Below, piece by piece: positions 17,490 to 25,415 of a stretch of DNA of 46,111 bases. Made by a program: the position numbers and the translations under genes. The stretch is from Syntrophaceae bacterium UBA4778 (GTDB lineage: Bacteria > Desulfobacterota > Syntrophia > Syntrophales > UBA4778). Each line of letters starts with the position of its first letter. The stretch's first letter is position 1. Location of the stretch: assembly GCA_002403175.1 (NCBI GenBank), contig DHHG01000199.1, positions 1 to 46,111 on the forward strand. Direction: 5' to 3'. The notes under the pieces are model-generated. The model had not been told where the DNA came from. It saw nothing but the letters and a program-made list of their open reading frames with translations, and searched no databases.

Positions 17490-18677
17490 GTGGCTGTATT
17501 TTCCTATCGTTCAACAGATCTGGATGGAATCATATCGGAAGGAACGATTGAGGCACTGGATGAAAGGACGGCCCTGGAAAGGCTGAAGCATTCCGGCCTC
17601 ATTCCTTTGAAAATCACAGCACGTAAAGATACCTTCGGTAAATTTTCATTCCGATCGAAAAAGGACCTGTTTATATTCACGTCAGAACTGTCATCGTTAC
17701 TCGGTGCCGGGCTCCCTCTGGACAGTAGTTTGCAAATCCTGTTCAGCATAGCCGAGAACAAAGAGATGGCAGCGGTGATTCAATCAATTTTGAAATCAGT
17801 CCGGGAGGGGAATTCCCTTTCGGAAGCCCTGCAACGGCATCCCGATGTATTCTCGAATCTTTATATAAATATGGTCCGGGCCGGTGAGGCTGGAGGAGTG
17901 CTGGATTCAGTATTAGCCCGTCTTACAGAGTTTCTCGAAGCAGCCAGGGAAATGAAATCTCATATTTTATCAGCCATGGTCTACCCCCTCATCCTGGTTA
18001 TAACCGGCATATTATCGATCATCATCTTACTTACCTTCGTCCTTCCCCGATTTGCCGTCATCTTCTCGGAACTTGGAGGTTCCATTCCGGTTACCACCCA
18101 ACTGCTACTCTCCATCAGTAATTTTCTCCAATTATACGGGTGGCTTGTTGTCTCGGTTGCAGTGGGAGGATGGCTGTTCGCCAGGCGCTATATTCGAACC
18201 GGACCGGGCCGCTACCGGTGGGATGCTCTGAAACTCAGGCTATGGGGTGACCTGATCGGTAAAATGGAAACAGCCGTGTTTTGCAGAACGTTGGGCACCC
18301 TTCTGAAAAGCGGCGTACCTCTGATCCAAGCGCTACATAATGCCAGGGAAATCGTCCGCAATCGGGTTATTGCGACCTCTCTGGATGAAGTAGTGAAAGG
18401 GGTAAAGCAGGGCATGGGCCTGTCATCCCCTCTTGCTGCTACGGAGAGGTTCCCGGCGCTTGCCATATCCATGATCAAGGTTGGAGAGGAAATCGGACAA
18501 TTAGATAAGATGCTGATCAAGACAGCAGAGACCTATGAAAAAGGCATGAAAGAGACAGTCAAACGATTTATCGGAATTCTGGAGCCCGCTCTTATTCTGA
18601 TCATGGGACTGATGATCGGATTCATTGTCGTCTCGATGCTCTCCGCAGTGTTCAGTATTATCGACTTGCCATTATGA
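17490..18677 (+). CDS. gspF: Type II secretion inner-membrane protein GspF
   Basis: GspF is the polytopic platform protein contacted by GspE and the pseudopilins. The 395-residue sequence starts AVFSYRSTDLDGIISEGTIE, characteristic of the family. It has two copies of the T2SSF domain (about 66-188 and 270-390), each with the pattern of a helical bundle followed by membrane helices (HILSAMVYPLILVITGILS, and ILEPALILIMGLMIGFIVV at the end). The start is GTG at 17490, immediately after the gspE stop and preceded by GGAGG at five bases. Confidence 0.97.
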   Translation: MAVFSYRSTDLDGIISEGTIEALDERTALERLKHSGLIPLKITARKDTFGKFSFRSKKDLFIFTSELSSLLGAGLPLDSSLQILFSIAENKEMAAVIQSILKSVREGNSLSEALQRHPDVFSNLYINMVRAGEAGGVLDSVLARLTEFLEAAREMKSHILSAMVYPLILVITGILSIIILLTFVLPRFAVIFSELGGSIPVTTQLLLSISNFLQLYGWLVVSVAVGGWLFARRYIRTGPGRYRWDALKLRLWGDLIGKMETAVFCRTLGTLLKSGVPLIQALHNAREIVRNRVIATSLDEVVKGVKQGMGLSSPLAATERFPALAISMIKVGEEIGQLDKMLIKTAETYEKGMKETVKRFIGILEPALILIMGLMIGFIVVSMLSAVFSIIDLPL

Positions 18678-18719
18678 ATATCAGATCCGTATTGGAAGAA
18701 AGCGTTCAATCAAAATTCA

Positions 18720-19190
18720 ATGTGGAATGAAAGAACAGAATTCACTACCGGCCGGGAAGGGTTTTCGCTGCTGGAGATCCTGATCGTGTTGTCGCTGATG
18801 GCGATCATTTTCGGGTTTTCTACCTTCTTTTTTGCCGATCGGCTTCCGGCTGCCAGGCTCGACGCCCTGGGAAGGGATATTTCGGCCGGCATTAGACACG
18901 CAAAATCGCTGGCCATATCCGAAGGGGACCGTCGTTATTTTATGATCGATCTTGACCGAAGGAGTTTCGGGGTTGAAGGGCTTCCTGAAAAAAAAATACC
19001 ATCGGATATTACCATTTCGATTCGCGACCGCTTCGGCGGGGAAATCCATCAGGGGCAATACGCCATAACTGCATGGGGAGTCGGCAGTATCGAGGGAGAC
19101 ACAATCCTGCTGGGCACAAAGAGAAAGAAAATCGAGATTCGAATCGATCCTATCCTGGGTTCCGTTATCCTAAAAGGGAATGGTATTTAA
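18720..19190 (+). CDS. gspH: Minor pseudopilin GspH
   Basis: A 156-residue type IV-like prepilin. The leader is short (14 residues, ending REG) with the prepilin-peptidase site G|FSLLEI and Glu at +5, followed by a hydrophobic helix (ILIVLSLMAIIFGFSTFFF). A globular beta-rich domain follows (RYFMIDLDRRSFGVEG). Position between gspF and gspI and the domain shape fit GspH, a minor pseudopilin at the tip. The start at 18720 has only a weak ribosome-binding site, and it lies 42 nt after gspF. Confidence 0.85.
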   Translation: MWNERTEFTTGREGFSLLEILIVLSLMAIIFGFSTFFFADRLPAARLDALGRDISAGIRHAKSLAISEGDRRYFMIDLDRRSFGVEGLPEKKIPSDITISIRDRFGGEIHQGQYAITAWGVGSIEGDTILLGTKRKKIEIRIDPILGSVILKGNGI

Positions 19191-19192
19191 TT

Positions 19193-19609
19193 ATGACAGG
19201 CAATCTCAGGCGAAAACCACAGCTCCAGAATGGAGGCTTTACGCTTCTGGAGATCCTAGTGGCCTTGTCTATCTGTGCTCTCGCCCTGTCGGTCGGATTC
19301 CAGCTTTTTGCCTCCGGGATGCGGAATATTACGACATCGGAGGATCACGTCTATGCCGATATCAAAGCCTTCGCCAAAATGAAAGAGATTCTGCAGGATG
19401 AAAATCTCACTGATCGATCATGGACGGAAGCGACCAATGACGGTTACCTTTTGAACATAACCGTAGGCGAGCATTTCGCGGAAAGAATGGCGGAACTTCC
19501 TGTCAAGCTCATGGAAATCCGGGTTCTGATTCGATGGGGCAAAGGTAACAAAACTTATTCTCATGAGGTCAGCTCACTGAAGCTCATAAAGAGGGGTTGT
19601 CCTTCATGA
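19193..19609 (+). CDS. gspI: Minor pseudopilin GspI
   Basis: A 138-residue prepilin with the leader ending NGG, cleavage site G|FTLLEILVALSICALAL and Glu at +5. A small C-terminal domain follows (PVKLMEIRVLIRWGKGNKTY) that matches GspI, including the V-x-W pattern near the end. GspI, with J and K, forms the tip that starts pseudopilus assembly. The ATG at 19193 is two bases after the gspH stop. Its own stop overlaps the gspJ start (ATGA). Confidence 0.88.
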   Translation: MTGNLRRKPQLQNGGFTLLEILVALSICALALSVGFQLFASGMRNITTSEDHVYADIKAFAKMKEILQDENLTDRSWTEATNDGYLLNITVGEHFAERMAELPVKLMEIRVLIRWGKGNKTYSHEVSSLKLIKRGCPS

Positions 19610-20448
19610 CGAGACCTGGCCTGATTCCCGGAAAGGACGATTCACCTCAAACGGAAAATCCGGCAAAGCAAATTCCATTTGAACAGTTAAACTTGGAAAT
19701 CGGACCTTTACGCAGATACCTCATAAAAACCATTTTCATCGGAAACAGACACCGGCTCTACAGAAACCGAAACGCGGTTCGGCAAGCAGAGCAATATTAC
19801 TCACACCAGCAGGGATTTACCCTTCTTGAACTGATACTCGCTGTATCCATGCTTCTCATGATTGCGCTCCTGATCGCCGAAGCCATGCGGTTGGGAGTAC
19901 GTGCTGTTGATGCCGGGAGCGGTAAGGCGGACCATCTGGAACGATTCAGGATGACCATTTACATGATGAACTCGCAAGTTGAATCCCATTTTCCGCCTCT
20001 CCGAAAAACCGATTCCGAAGCAGCAGCTTCTTCTTTCAGCGGAGATGCAAGGTATCTGCGCTTTACAACCAATCACTCCATCTGGAGCGGGAAGAAAGGG
20101 TATGTCATTGCTGCCTACCGAATAGAATCTGCAGGTGACGGGAAACAGTCCCTATATGCGGAAGAGAGCGGGATCCACACAGTCGACCGAAGAGAAACCC
20201 TGTTGATCGGCGGTCTCGATGAGATCTCATTCGCTTACTGCCGCAGAGATGTGATCCGGGAGGAGGAAATCTGGACTCCTGTATGGCTGGAGCCGGAAAC
20301 GGTTCCCGACAAGATCCGGATTCAGATACTATTCAAGGGGAAACAGTTTTCGCTCATTTTTCCTTTGAGGGTCCGGCATTCTGCCGGAGCAACTCTAATG
20401 CAGGGAGATACAGAGGTCATGAATGGTTTGCAGAACGAAAACCGTTGA
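19606..20448 (+). CDS. gspJ: Minor pseudopilin GspJ with unusually long leader
   Basis: The 280-residue protein has the prepilin site G|FTLLELILAVSMLLMIALL and a large C-terminal domain with GspJ-like ending stretches (PDKIRIQILFKGKQFSLIF, FPLRVRHSAG). The cleavage glycine is residue 70, whereas pseudopilin leaders are usually about 5-25 residues. The ATG at 19606 overlaps the gspI stop by four bases and is preceded by GAGGGG, so the long leader appears genuine. The nearest downstream alternative start, a TTG at 19693, would still leave a leader of 41 residues. The leader is polar and basic, with no other recognisable domain. Confidence 0.85.
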   Translation: MTRPGLIPGKDDSPQTENPAKQIPFEQLNLEIGPLRRYLIKTIFIGNRHRLYRNRNAVRQAEQYYSHQQGFTLLELILAVSMLLMIALLIAEAMRLGVRAVDAGSGKADHLERFRMTIYMMNSQVESHFPPLRKTDSEAAASSFSGDARYLRFTTNHSIWSGKKGYVIAAYRIESAGDGKQSLYAEESGIHTVDRRETLLIGGLDEISFAYCRRDVIREEEIWTPVWLEPETVPDKIRIQILFKGKQFSLIFPLRVRHSAGATLMQGDTEVMNGLQNENR

Positions 20449-21409
20449 TAAAGACATGGCTGAAAGTAAAACGCAAAATGGGATCGCTCTTCTGATTGTG
20501 TTGTGGACCGTAACCATTCTGATGGTAATCGGCCTCTCCTTTGCTCAATTGGTTCGGACGGAACTCAATGCCAGCATTAATTTCGGTACAACCTTAGAAA
20601 ACCAGCTACTGGCAGAAGCCGGACTGGAAAGGGCATTGGCTGAAATCGTCTATCGTTTCGCTCAAAGAGAAAAGCGGATACCCATTGATGCCCGCGATTA
20701 TCTGAAAACAGACGGTACTTGGTATGAAGGTACATTGGGAAGAGGATGCTACCGATTTCGAATCATAGATGAATCAGGAAAGCTCAATATCAATAAGTTA
20801 ACGGATCGGTCCGGAATCATTCTGATCAATTTTCTATTAAAAAAGGGGGTCTCCTCCGAGATGGCCGAAACGGTAGTAGATTCCATTCTGGATTGGAAAG
20901 ATGAAGATGAATTGCATCGCCTTAACGGGGCCGAGAGCGACTATTACCAGTTACTGCCGACCCCCTATAAAGCCAAAAACGCCGATTTTGAAACTCTGGA
21001 AGAACTCCTTCAGGTCAGAGGGATATCCGGTGAAATGCTCTTTGGTGAAGGTGATTTTAGTTTGATCGATACCCTCTCGGTCCATGCCCCGGGAAATAAG
21101 ATCAATCTCCTTTCGGCACCGCGAAACCTGATTGCAGCCATACCCGGCATTTCCTTACCAATGGCGGATCGCATCCTCGAATTGAGAAATGGAGCGGAGG
21201 ACATGACGGAAACCGATATTCGGGCAATCCTGGGCGACAACTATCCAGAAGCCGTTAGCGACATATATATCGGGGAGTCGGATGTTTTTACGATTGAGGC
21301 GGTTGGGAATCAGAAAAATGAAAAGAAAAAATACACCATCCGAGCGATTGTAAAAATGCTGGGTGACGGTCAATATATCTACCTGTATTACAAAAATCCG
21401 TCAGGATAA
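20423..21409 (+). CDS. gspK: Minor pseudopilin GspK
   Basis: GspK caps the pseudopilus tip together with GspI and GspJ. The protein has the prepilin site G|IALLIVLWTVTILMVIGLS, and, as is normal for GspK, no Glu at +5. The large alpha-helical domain follows: ESGKLNINKL, VVDSILDWKDEDEL and GAESDYY lie in the GspK core, with a repeated helix-hairpin-helix-like region (LLQVRGI, IAAIPGISL). I take the ATG at 20423 because AGAGG lies six bases upstream; the ATG at 20456 (leader of 9 residues) is possible but has no clear ribosome-binding site. With 20423 the gene overlaps gspJ by 26 nt. Confidence 0.9.
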   Translation: MVCRTKTVDKDMAESKTQNGIALLIVLWTVTILMVIGLSFAQLVRTELNASINFGTTLENQLLAEAGLERALAEIVYRFAQREKRIPIDARDYLKTDGTWYEGTLGRGCYRFRIIDESGKLNINKLTDRSGIILINFLLKKGVSSEMAETVVDSILDWKDEDELHRLNGAESDYYQLLPTPYKAKNADFETLEELLQVRGISGEMLFGEGDFSLIDTLSVHAPGNKINLLSAPRNLIAAIPGISLPMADRILELRNGAEDMTETDIRAILGDNYPEAVSDIYIGESDVFTIEAVGNQKNEKKKYTIRAIVKMLGDGQYIYLYYKNPSG

Positions 21410-21413
21410 ATAC

Positions 21414-22733
21414 ATGGACGCAGCGGCTGCCAAAGCGAAAATAAGGCGATTCACGCCGGATCTGAACAGCCTGAAACATGGCTCAAAAAGATCTGTTCAG
21501 GTTTTGTTGAGAATTCTCGCATTTAGCCTCGCCGATATCGGATTCATGCCCCAAAAAAGCATTTGCATTGGCATCGGCGAACGACGGATTTCCATAGCTT
21601 ATGGATCGCGATTTATGGGACGCATCATGGTAAATGGTTGGAAATGGCAGTTTCTAAAAGAGATGGAGGGCATGTCTCCCGAGTCGGTAAGTTCAAATGC
21701 AGCCTCGGTAATCCATGGATTTAAAAGAAAGGCCGAGGTGGTCTTATGCATTCCGCAGACATGGGTTTTGACGCGAACAGCCGATTTTCCCCTCTCTGTT
21801 ACAGAAAATCTGCCTACTGTGGTTTCTTGTGAGTTGGACAGACTGACTCCTTTCCATGCCGATCAGGTATTTTATGATTATATGATTTTGCCGGAAACAC
21901 AAACAGTCCCACACTCCGATTCACCTGATAAAATCCGTGTGATGATCAGTACCTGCAAAATTGAGCGAATTGATCCCTATCTGGAATCCTTTCGTAAAAA
22001 AGGCATTAAAATCTCCCGCTTAACACCGGAGCTGTATTGCCGAAATATAGCCCTTGAGAATTCTAATAAAAAGAAACAGCTCAGCCATAAAGAAAAGAAG
22101 AAACTGTTCCCACATCCTGCGGGGGTTGTCCCCATCAGATTACCGGAGGGGGAAATAGAAATCCCTTATCCGGCTATCGGAGGCGTACTGGATTCTTTAA
22201 CGCCGGGCCAGGAAAGATTCAATCTGCTTCGTAAAGGAAAACGCGATAAGGTTCGTATTCCACACACATTGACCACTGTCCTTTTACTGATTTTGCTTGC
22301 CGTATCTATACTTCACCTATTCGTCCCTCTTCACTTTCAGGAGGAGCGCCTGCAAAAGATTGAGAATCAGATCAACCTGCGAAAAGAAACGGTTAAGAAC
22401 ACAGAAGCATTGAAGAGAGAATCGGAACTGCTCAGAAGCGAGATTACCACGATCCGCCAATTCAAGAAGAGTCGCCCGGCAGCGGTTCAGATTCTGAAAG
22501 AAATCACAGCAATCCTCCCCAAAAATGCATGGCTCTCCAGGATCAAGACGAATGACCTTTCCATTGAAATCGAAGGCTATACAACGGGCTCAGCAGCAGA
22601 GCTCATTACCAAACTGGAGGGATCGGATCATTTCAAGAAGGCCGAATTCGTCTCACCTACATTCAGAGACCCCAAAAACAACTCGGAACGGTTTGTTCTG
22701 AAAATGGAATGGAAAGGTAAGGCGGTTATATGA
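21414..22733 (+). CDS. gspL: Type II secretion assembly protein GspL (PilM/PilN-like fusion)
   Basis: GspL links the cytoplasmic ATPase GspE to the inner-membrane platform. The first 240 residues form an actin-like (PilM-like) cytoplasmic domain. A membrane helix at about 284-304 (TLTTVLLLILLAVSILHLFV) follows, then a periplasmic coiled coil and a ferredoxin-like domain (KEITAILPKNAWLSRIKTND, LSIEIEGYTTGSAAELIT) resembling PilN. Pairwise identity to classical GspL is probably low, so position between gspK and gspM is important evidence. The ATG at 21414 has AGGA upstream and follows gspK by four bases. The stop overlaps gspM (ATGA). Confidence 0.87.
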   Translation: MDAAAAKAKIRRFTPDLNSLKHGSKRSVQVLLRILAFSLADIGFMPQKSICIGIGERRISIAYGSRFMGRIMVNGWKWQFLKEMEGMSPESVSSNAASVIHGFKRKAEVVLCIPQTWVLTRTADFPLSVTENLPTVVSCELDRLTPFHADQVFYDYMILPETQTVPHSDSPDKIRVMISTCKIERIDPYLESFRKKGIKISRLTPELYCRNIALENSNKKKQLSHKEKKKLFPHPAGVVPIRLPEGEIEIPYPAIGGVLDSLTPGQERFNLLRKGKRDKVRIPHTLTTVLLLILLAVSILHLFVPLHFQEERLQKIENQINLRKETVKNTEALKRESELLRSEITTIRQFKKSRPAAVQILKEITAILPKNAWLSRIKTNDLSIEIEGYTTGSAAELITKLEGSDHFKKAEFVSPTFRDPKNNSERFVLKMEWKGKAVI

Positions 22734-23290
22734 TATTTCAAAAAAATAACTTGCTATTCGCCATCCCCATTTTGGTCATTTGCTCCGGATTGATTTTTTA
22801 CAATTATGTTTATCTGGATATGCAGGAGCAATTCGCTTCCGTCCAACGAAATGTTGCTTCCAAAACCCGGCTTCTGGAAAAGCAAATATCCCTCCTGGCC
22901 CAAAGAACACAAATAGAATCCGATCTCCGTTCGCTCAGGGAACAGAGGAAGGCTGAAGATCTCAAACTCCTTGAGGGGCGAACCCCTGCACTTGCCGCTG
23001 CAGCCTTACAAAACACAATCAAAGGGATTTTGACCTCCTTCGGTGGAACTATTTCCAGTCAGCGAGTCGAAAATCCGGAAGAGCACGGAAAATTCAAAGC
23101 CGTTTGTGTCATAATGGATGCCGTCCTGCCCGATTCAAAAGCACTCAGCGATGTCCTTTATGCAATTGAAACACAAACTCCCTGGCTGGTCATCCGGGAA
23201 TTGGATATTCGCGTCAGGGATTATCGTTCACCGCGGGAACTCACCGTCAAATTGAAGATAACAGCGCTGAACTCGGGAAAACAGATATGA
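22730..23290 (+). CDS. gspM: Type II secretion protein GspM (PilO-like)
   Basis: The 186-residue protein has a short cytoplasmic start, one membrane helix (LLFAIPILVICSGLIFYNYV), a coiled coil (VASKTRLLEKQISLLAQRT) and a C-terminal ferredoxin-like domain (AIETQTPWLVIRELDIRVRD). This is the shape of GspM/PilO, the periplasmic partner of GspL. The ATG at 22730 overlaps the gspL stop by four bases and its own stop overlaps the next gene by four bases, so translation is likely coupled. GspM sequences diverge strongly; assignment rests on topology and gene order. Confidence 0.82.
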   Translation: MIFQKNNLLFAIPILVICSGLIFYNYVYLDMQEQFASVQRNVASKTRLLEKQISLLAQRTQIESDLRSLREQRKAEDLKLLEGRTPALAAAALQNTIKGILTSFGGTISSQRVENPEEHGKFKAVCVIMDAVLPDSKALSDVLYAIETQTPWLVIRELDIRVRDYRSPRELTVKLKITALNSGKQI

Positions 23291-23805
23291 ATTTCATAAA
23301 AGACCCGGAGCGGATATTGAGTAGCTTCAATCTTCTGAATCTGATTCTGGCAGGAATCACCTGCACCTGTATCTTGACCCTTTCCATTCCCGAATTAACG
23401 GCCAATCCTGATATTCAATTACCGAAACCGAAACCGGAACGGAGCAGACCGGTTGCAGAACAAACCCCGGATTCAGATCCCTCACTGGAAGATGCCATCC
23501 TGATTGCGGATCAAAATCCCTTCCATTCCACCAGGAGGATCATATTCAAGAAAGATGAGAAAATAGAGGCCCGACCGGACATAGTTTTATATGGAACGAT
23601 GATTACAAAGAATGGTTCGTTTATTTATATGGAAGATAAAAATTCCCCCCTTGCATCACCAGGCAGGGGGAAAAGACAGCGCGTGATGAAGAAAGGAGAA
23701 GTAATCGGAGGTTATGTTCTGAGCGAAATCCTTTCGGATCGGATTATTCTGACGAAAGGTGAGGATCGCATCACCGTCCATCTAACAGGCCACAAAGATC
23801 GTTAA
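23287..23805 (+). CDS. gspC: GspC-like type II secretion protein without PDZ domain
   Basis: GspC connects the inner-membrane platform with the secretin GspD. This 172-residue protein has one N-terminal membrane helix (about residues 15-34), a Pro/Lys-rich linker, and a homology-region-like domain (about 70-165: ADQNPFHSTRR, DIVLYGTMITKNGSF, GEVIGGYVLSEILSDRIIL). It stops there, so the C-terminal PDZ or coiled-coil domain of classical GspC is missing. Such short forms resemble PilP and occur in several deltaproteobacterial systems. The ATG overlaps the gspM stop (ATGA), and it is the last gene of the operon; the opposite-strand gene begins its stop codon one base later. Confidence 0.75.
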   Translation: MNFIKDPERILSSFNLLNLILAGITCTCILTLSIPELTANPDIQLPKPKPERSRPVAEQTPDSDPSLEDAILIADQNPFHSTRRIIFKKDEKIEARPDIVLYGTMITKNGSFIYMEDKNSPLASPGRGKRQRVMKKGEVIGGYVLSEILSDRIILTKGEDRITVHLTGHKDR

Positions 23806-23806
23806 A

Positions 23807-24247
23807 TCAGTGGACATCCAAATTGAATTTGGCTGTAATCATCCGGCCGGACCGATTGATCTTAATCGCAATAACCCAAGGCCCTTCCATAATGAAATGC
23901 ATTCGCGTGCCGTAGATCCCCCCTCTTTGGACTGCATTCGTTCGGTAATTCATGGGCGCCATTCTCGGCATAGGGGGCATATAGTAATTCACCATGATGG
24001 AAGCATCATCAACCGTTTTACCCTCTCCATTTCTGAGACGAATGGATAAAAAATTATCCCCGACCACAGGACTGCGATCCAGCCAGATACCTATTTCGTA
24101 TTCACCTGCCCTCTTTACCCTTTCGAATTCACCCGCCAGGGAGGGAACCGATAAGATAGATATAAGAAGGATCAACCCCGCCATGGTCACGGCTCTCGGC
24201 GCAATCGGAAGCATCTTTCTTCTGGAGAGGGCGGTTAGATAGAACAT
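23807..24247 (-). CDS. Exported FixH/YtkA-like protein
   Basis: A 146-residue protein with an N-terminal hydrophobic segment (TMAGLILLISILSVPSLAGE) that looks like a signal peptide. A single beta-rich domain of the FixH/YtkA type follows, recognised by the patterns IMVNYYMPPMPRMAPMNY and GGIYGTRMHFIMEGPWVIAI. YtkA-like domains occur near copper and cytochrome-oxidase assembly genes; the Met-rich MPPMPRMAPM stretch could bind Cu(I), but this is an inference. The ATG at 24247 is my choice although its ribosome-binding site is weak; 24214 and 24184 are alternatives that would still keep a signal peptide. It converges with the T2SS operon with one base between stop codons. Confidence 0.75.
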   Translation of the reverse strand: MFYLTALSRRKMLPIAPRAVTMAGLILLISILSVPSLAGEFERVKRAGEYEIGIWLDRSPVVGDNFLSIRLRNGEGKTVDDASIMVNYYMPPMPRMAPMNYRTNAVQRGGIYGTRMHFIMEGPWVIAIKINRSGRMITAKFNLDVH

Positions 24248-24538
24248 ATTTGAATATTTACTAAAATTTCCGGCGTCGTGCAATATAACGTTGCGTGCTC
24301 TCCTTTTTGTTTTCCGCAATGTATAATCCCAGGTGTTGTCCTGGTTCCCTGATCGTTAAAACTTACAGTGATTTTAAAAATAATACTTTAATCATTCTTC
24401 TTACCGATATGTACGCAATTCGGTCTATGTTAACCTTTCTTTACTCTCTTAATATCAAATTTGTTTTTATGAAAACGCACCGGTCTCCGGGCACCTACAT
24501 CTAGTCCCGATTCACTATATTTTGAAAAAGGAGCTATC
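24248..24538. other. Intergenic region upstream of the PEP-CTERM gene
   Basis: Nearly 300 bp of A+T-rich DNA between divergent genes with no credible gene. It presumably carries the promoters for the FixH-like gene and for the PEP-CTERM/oxidase pair. A -10-like TATATT at 24516-24521 lacks a matching -35, and no convincing sigma-54 site (GG-N10-GC) was found. Confidence 0.4.
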
Positions 24539-25387
24539 ATGAAAACTATTATGGGAAGAGCAATGAGAAAATTGGTTCTTTATTTTTGCATCGTAGTTTT
24601 AATCCTTATAGTCATGCCTGCTTCCGGCATGGCGGTTTCGCTGTCCGCATCGAGTCAGGCGAGCATACTATGGGACAGCATCAGTTTTTCATCCACCGTT
24701 AACTGGCTCGATCCTACCGGAGCAGATACCCGCGGCAGCTTCTCCGCCGCTGCTGTGGGATTGAACACCCCCGCAGATCCTTATTCCGGGGTCGACTATA
24801 TCGATGGAGCGCCCTGGGGTAACACAACGGCCACCCAGTCGTTTGCAGATGCCACAGGAAATGCCAGCGGGTCGGCTTACACCAGTGTCCCGGCCTTGCC
24901 GACTTTGACACAACAGTATGCCTCTGCAAGCCTCCTGCTTACCCAACCGGGATTTGCCAGTATCGATATAGCACAGGCTGTCCTCAGCGGGCAATTCACA
25001 GTCCCTGCCGCAACCTCATTGAATATCTCCGCGGCATACCATGTGGAACAATTTCTGGCCAATGACCTCGATATAAATGGCTCGGCGTCCGTTTCCTCTG
25101 CAGTCGGTTTGAGATTGGCCAATGCGGATAATGATTCCCCCTTTACCTCTGATGAACTTCTCTTCTCTCAACTGCTCACCGGGTTGGGCTCTCCCTCCAA
25201 TTTCATACAGGACGGCACCTTGAATCTCGCTTGGAATCTGGTACCCGGAATTACCTACGATTTCGAAAGCCAGGCCAGCGTTACGGCATTGGGAACCGTT
25301 CCGGCTCCAGAGCCGGTACCGGAACCGGCAACCATACTGTTGATCGGTAGCGGCATCATCGGCCTGGTACGATTCAGAAAAGGATAA
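24539..25387 (+). CDS. PEP-CTERM surface protein
   Basis: The 282-residue exported protein has an N-terminal signal peptide (LVLYFCIVVLILIVMPASGMA). Its body is low-complexity, rich in Ser, Ala, Thr and Asn, with no recognised domain. The C-terminal sorting signal is clear: VPEP at 260-263, a hydrophobic helix (ATILLIGSGIIGLVRF) and a basic end (RKG). Such proteins are cleaved by an exosortase (EpsH/XrtA family) encoded elsewhere and are often linked to exopolysaccharide or biofilm matrix. The ATG at 24539 follows AAAGGAG at the right distance. The next gene starts only 28 nt downstream, so it is probably cotranscribed with the multicopper oxidase. Confidence 0.93.
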   Translation: MKTIMGRAMRKLVLYFCIVVLILIVMPASGMAVSLSASSQASILWDSISFSSTVNWLDPTGADTRGSFSAAAVGLNTPADPYSGVDYIDGAPWGNTTATQSFADATGNASGSAYTSVPALPTLTQQYASASLLLTQPGFASIDIAQAVLSGQFTVPAATSLNISAAYHVEQFLANDLDINGSASVSSAVGLRLANADNDSPFTSDELLFSQLLTGLGSPSNFIQDGTLNLAWNLVPGITYDFESQASVTALGTVPAPEPVPEPATILLIGSGIIGLVRFRKG

Positions 25388-25415
25388 ATTAAATCAATTT
25401 TGGAGGGGAGGCGCT

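Noticed and set aside
24295..24504. 69-codon frame upstream of the PEP-CTERM gene
   Set aside because: There is no ribosome-binding site, the composition is A+T-rich like non-coding DNA, and it overlaps the expected promoter region.
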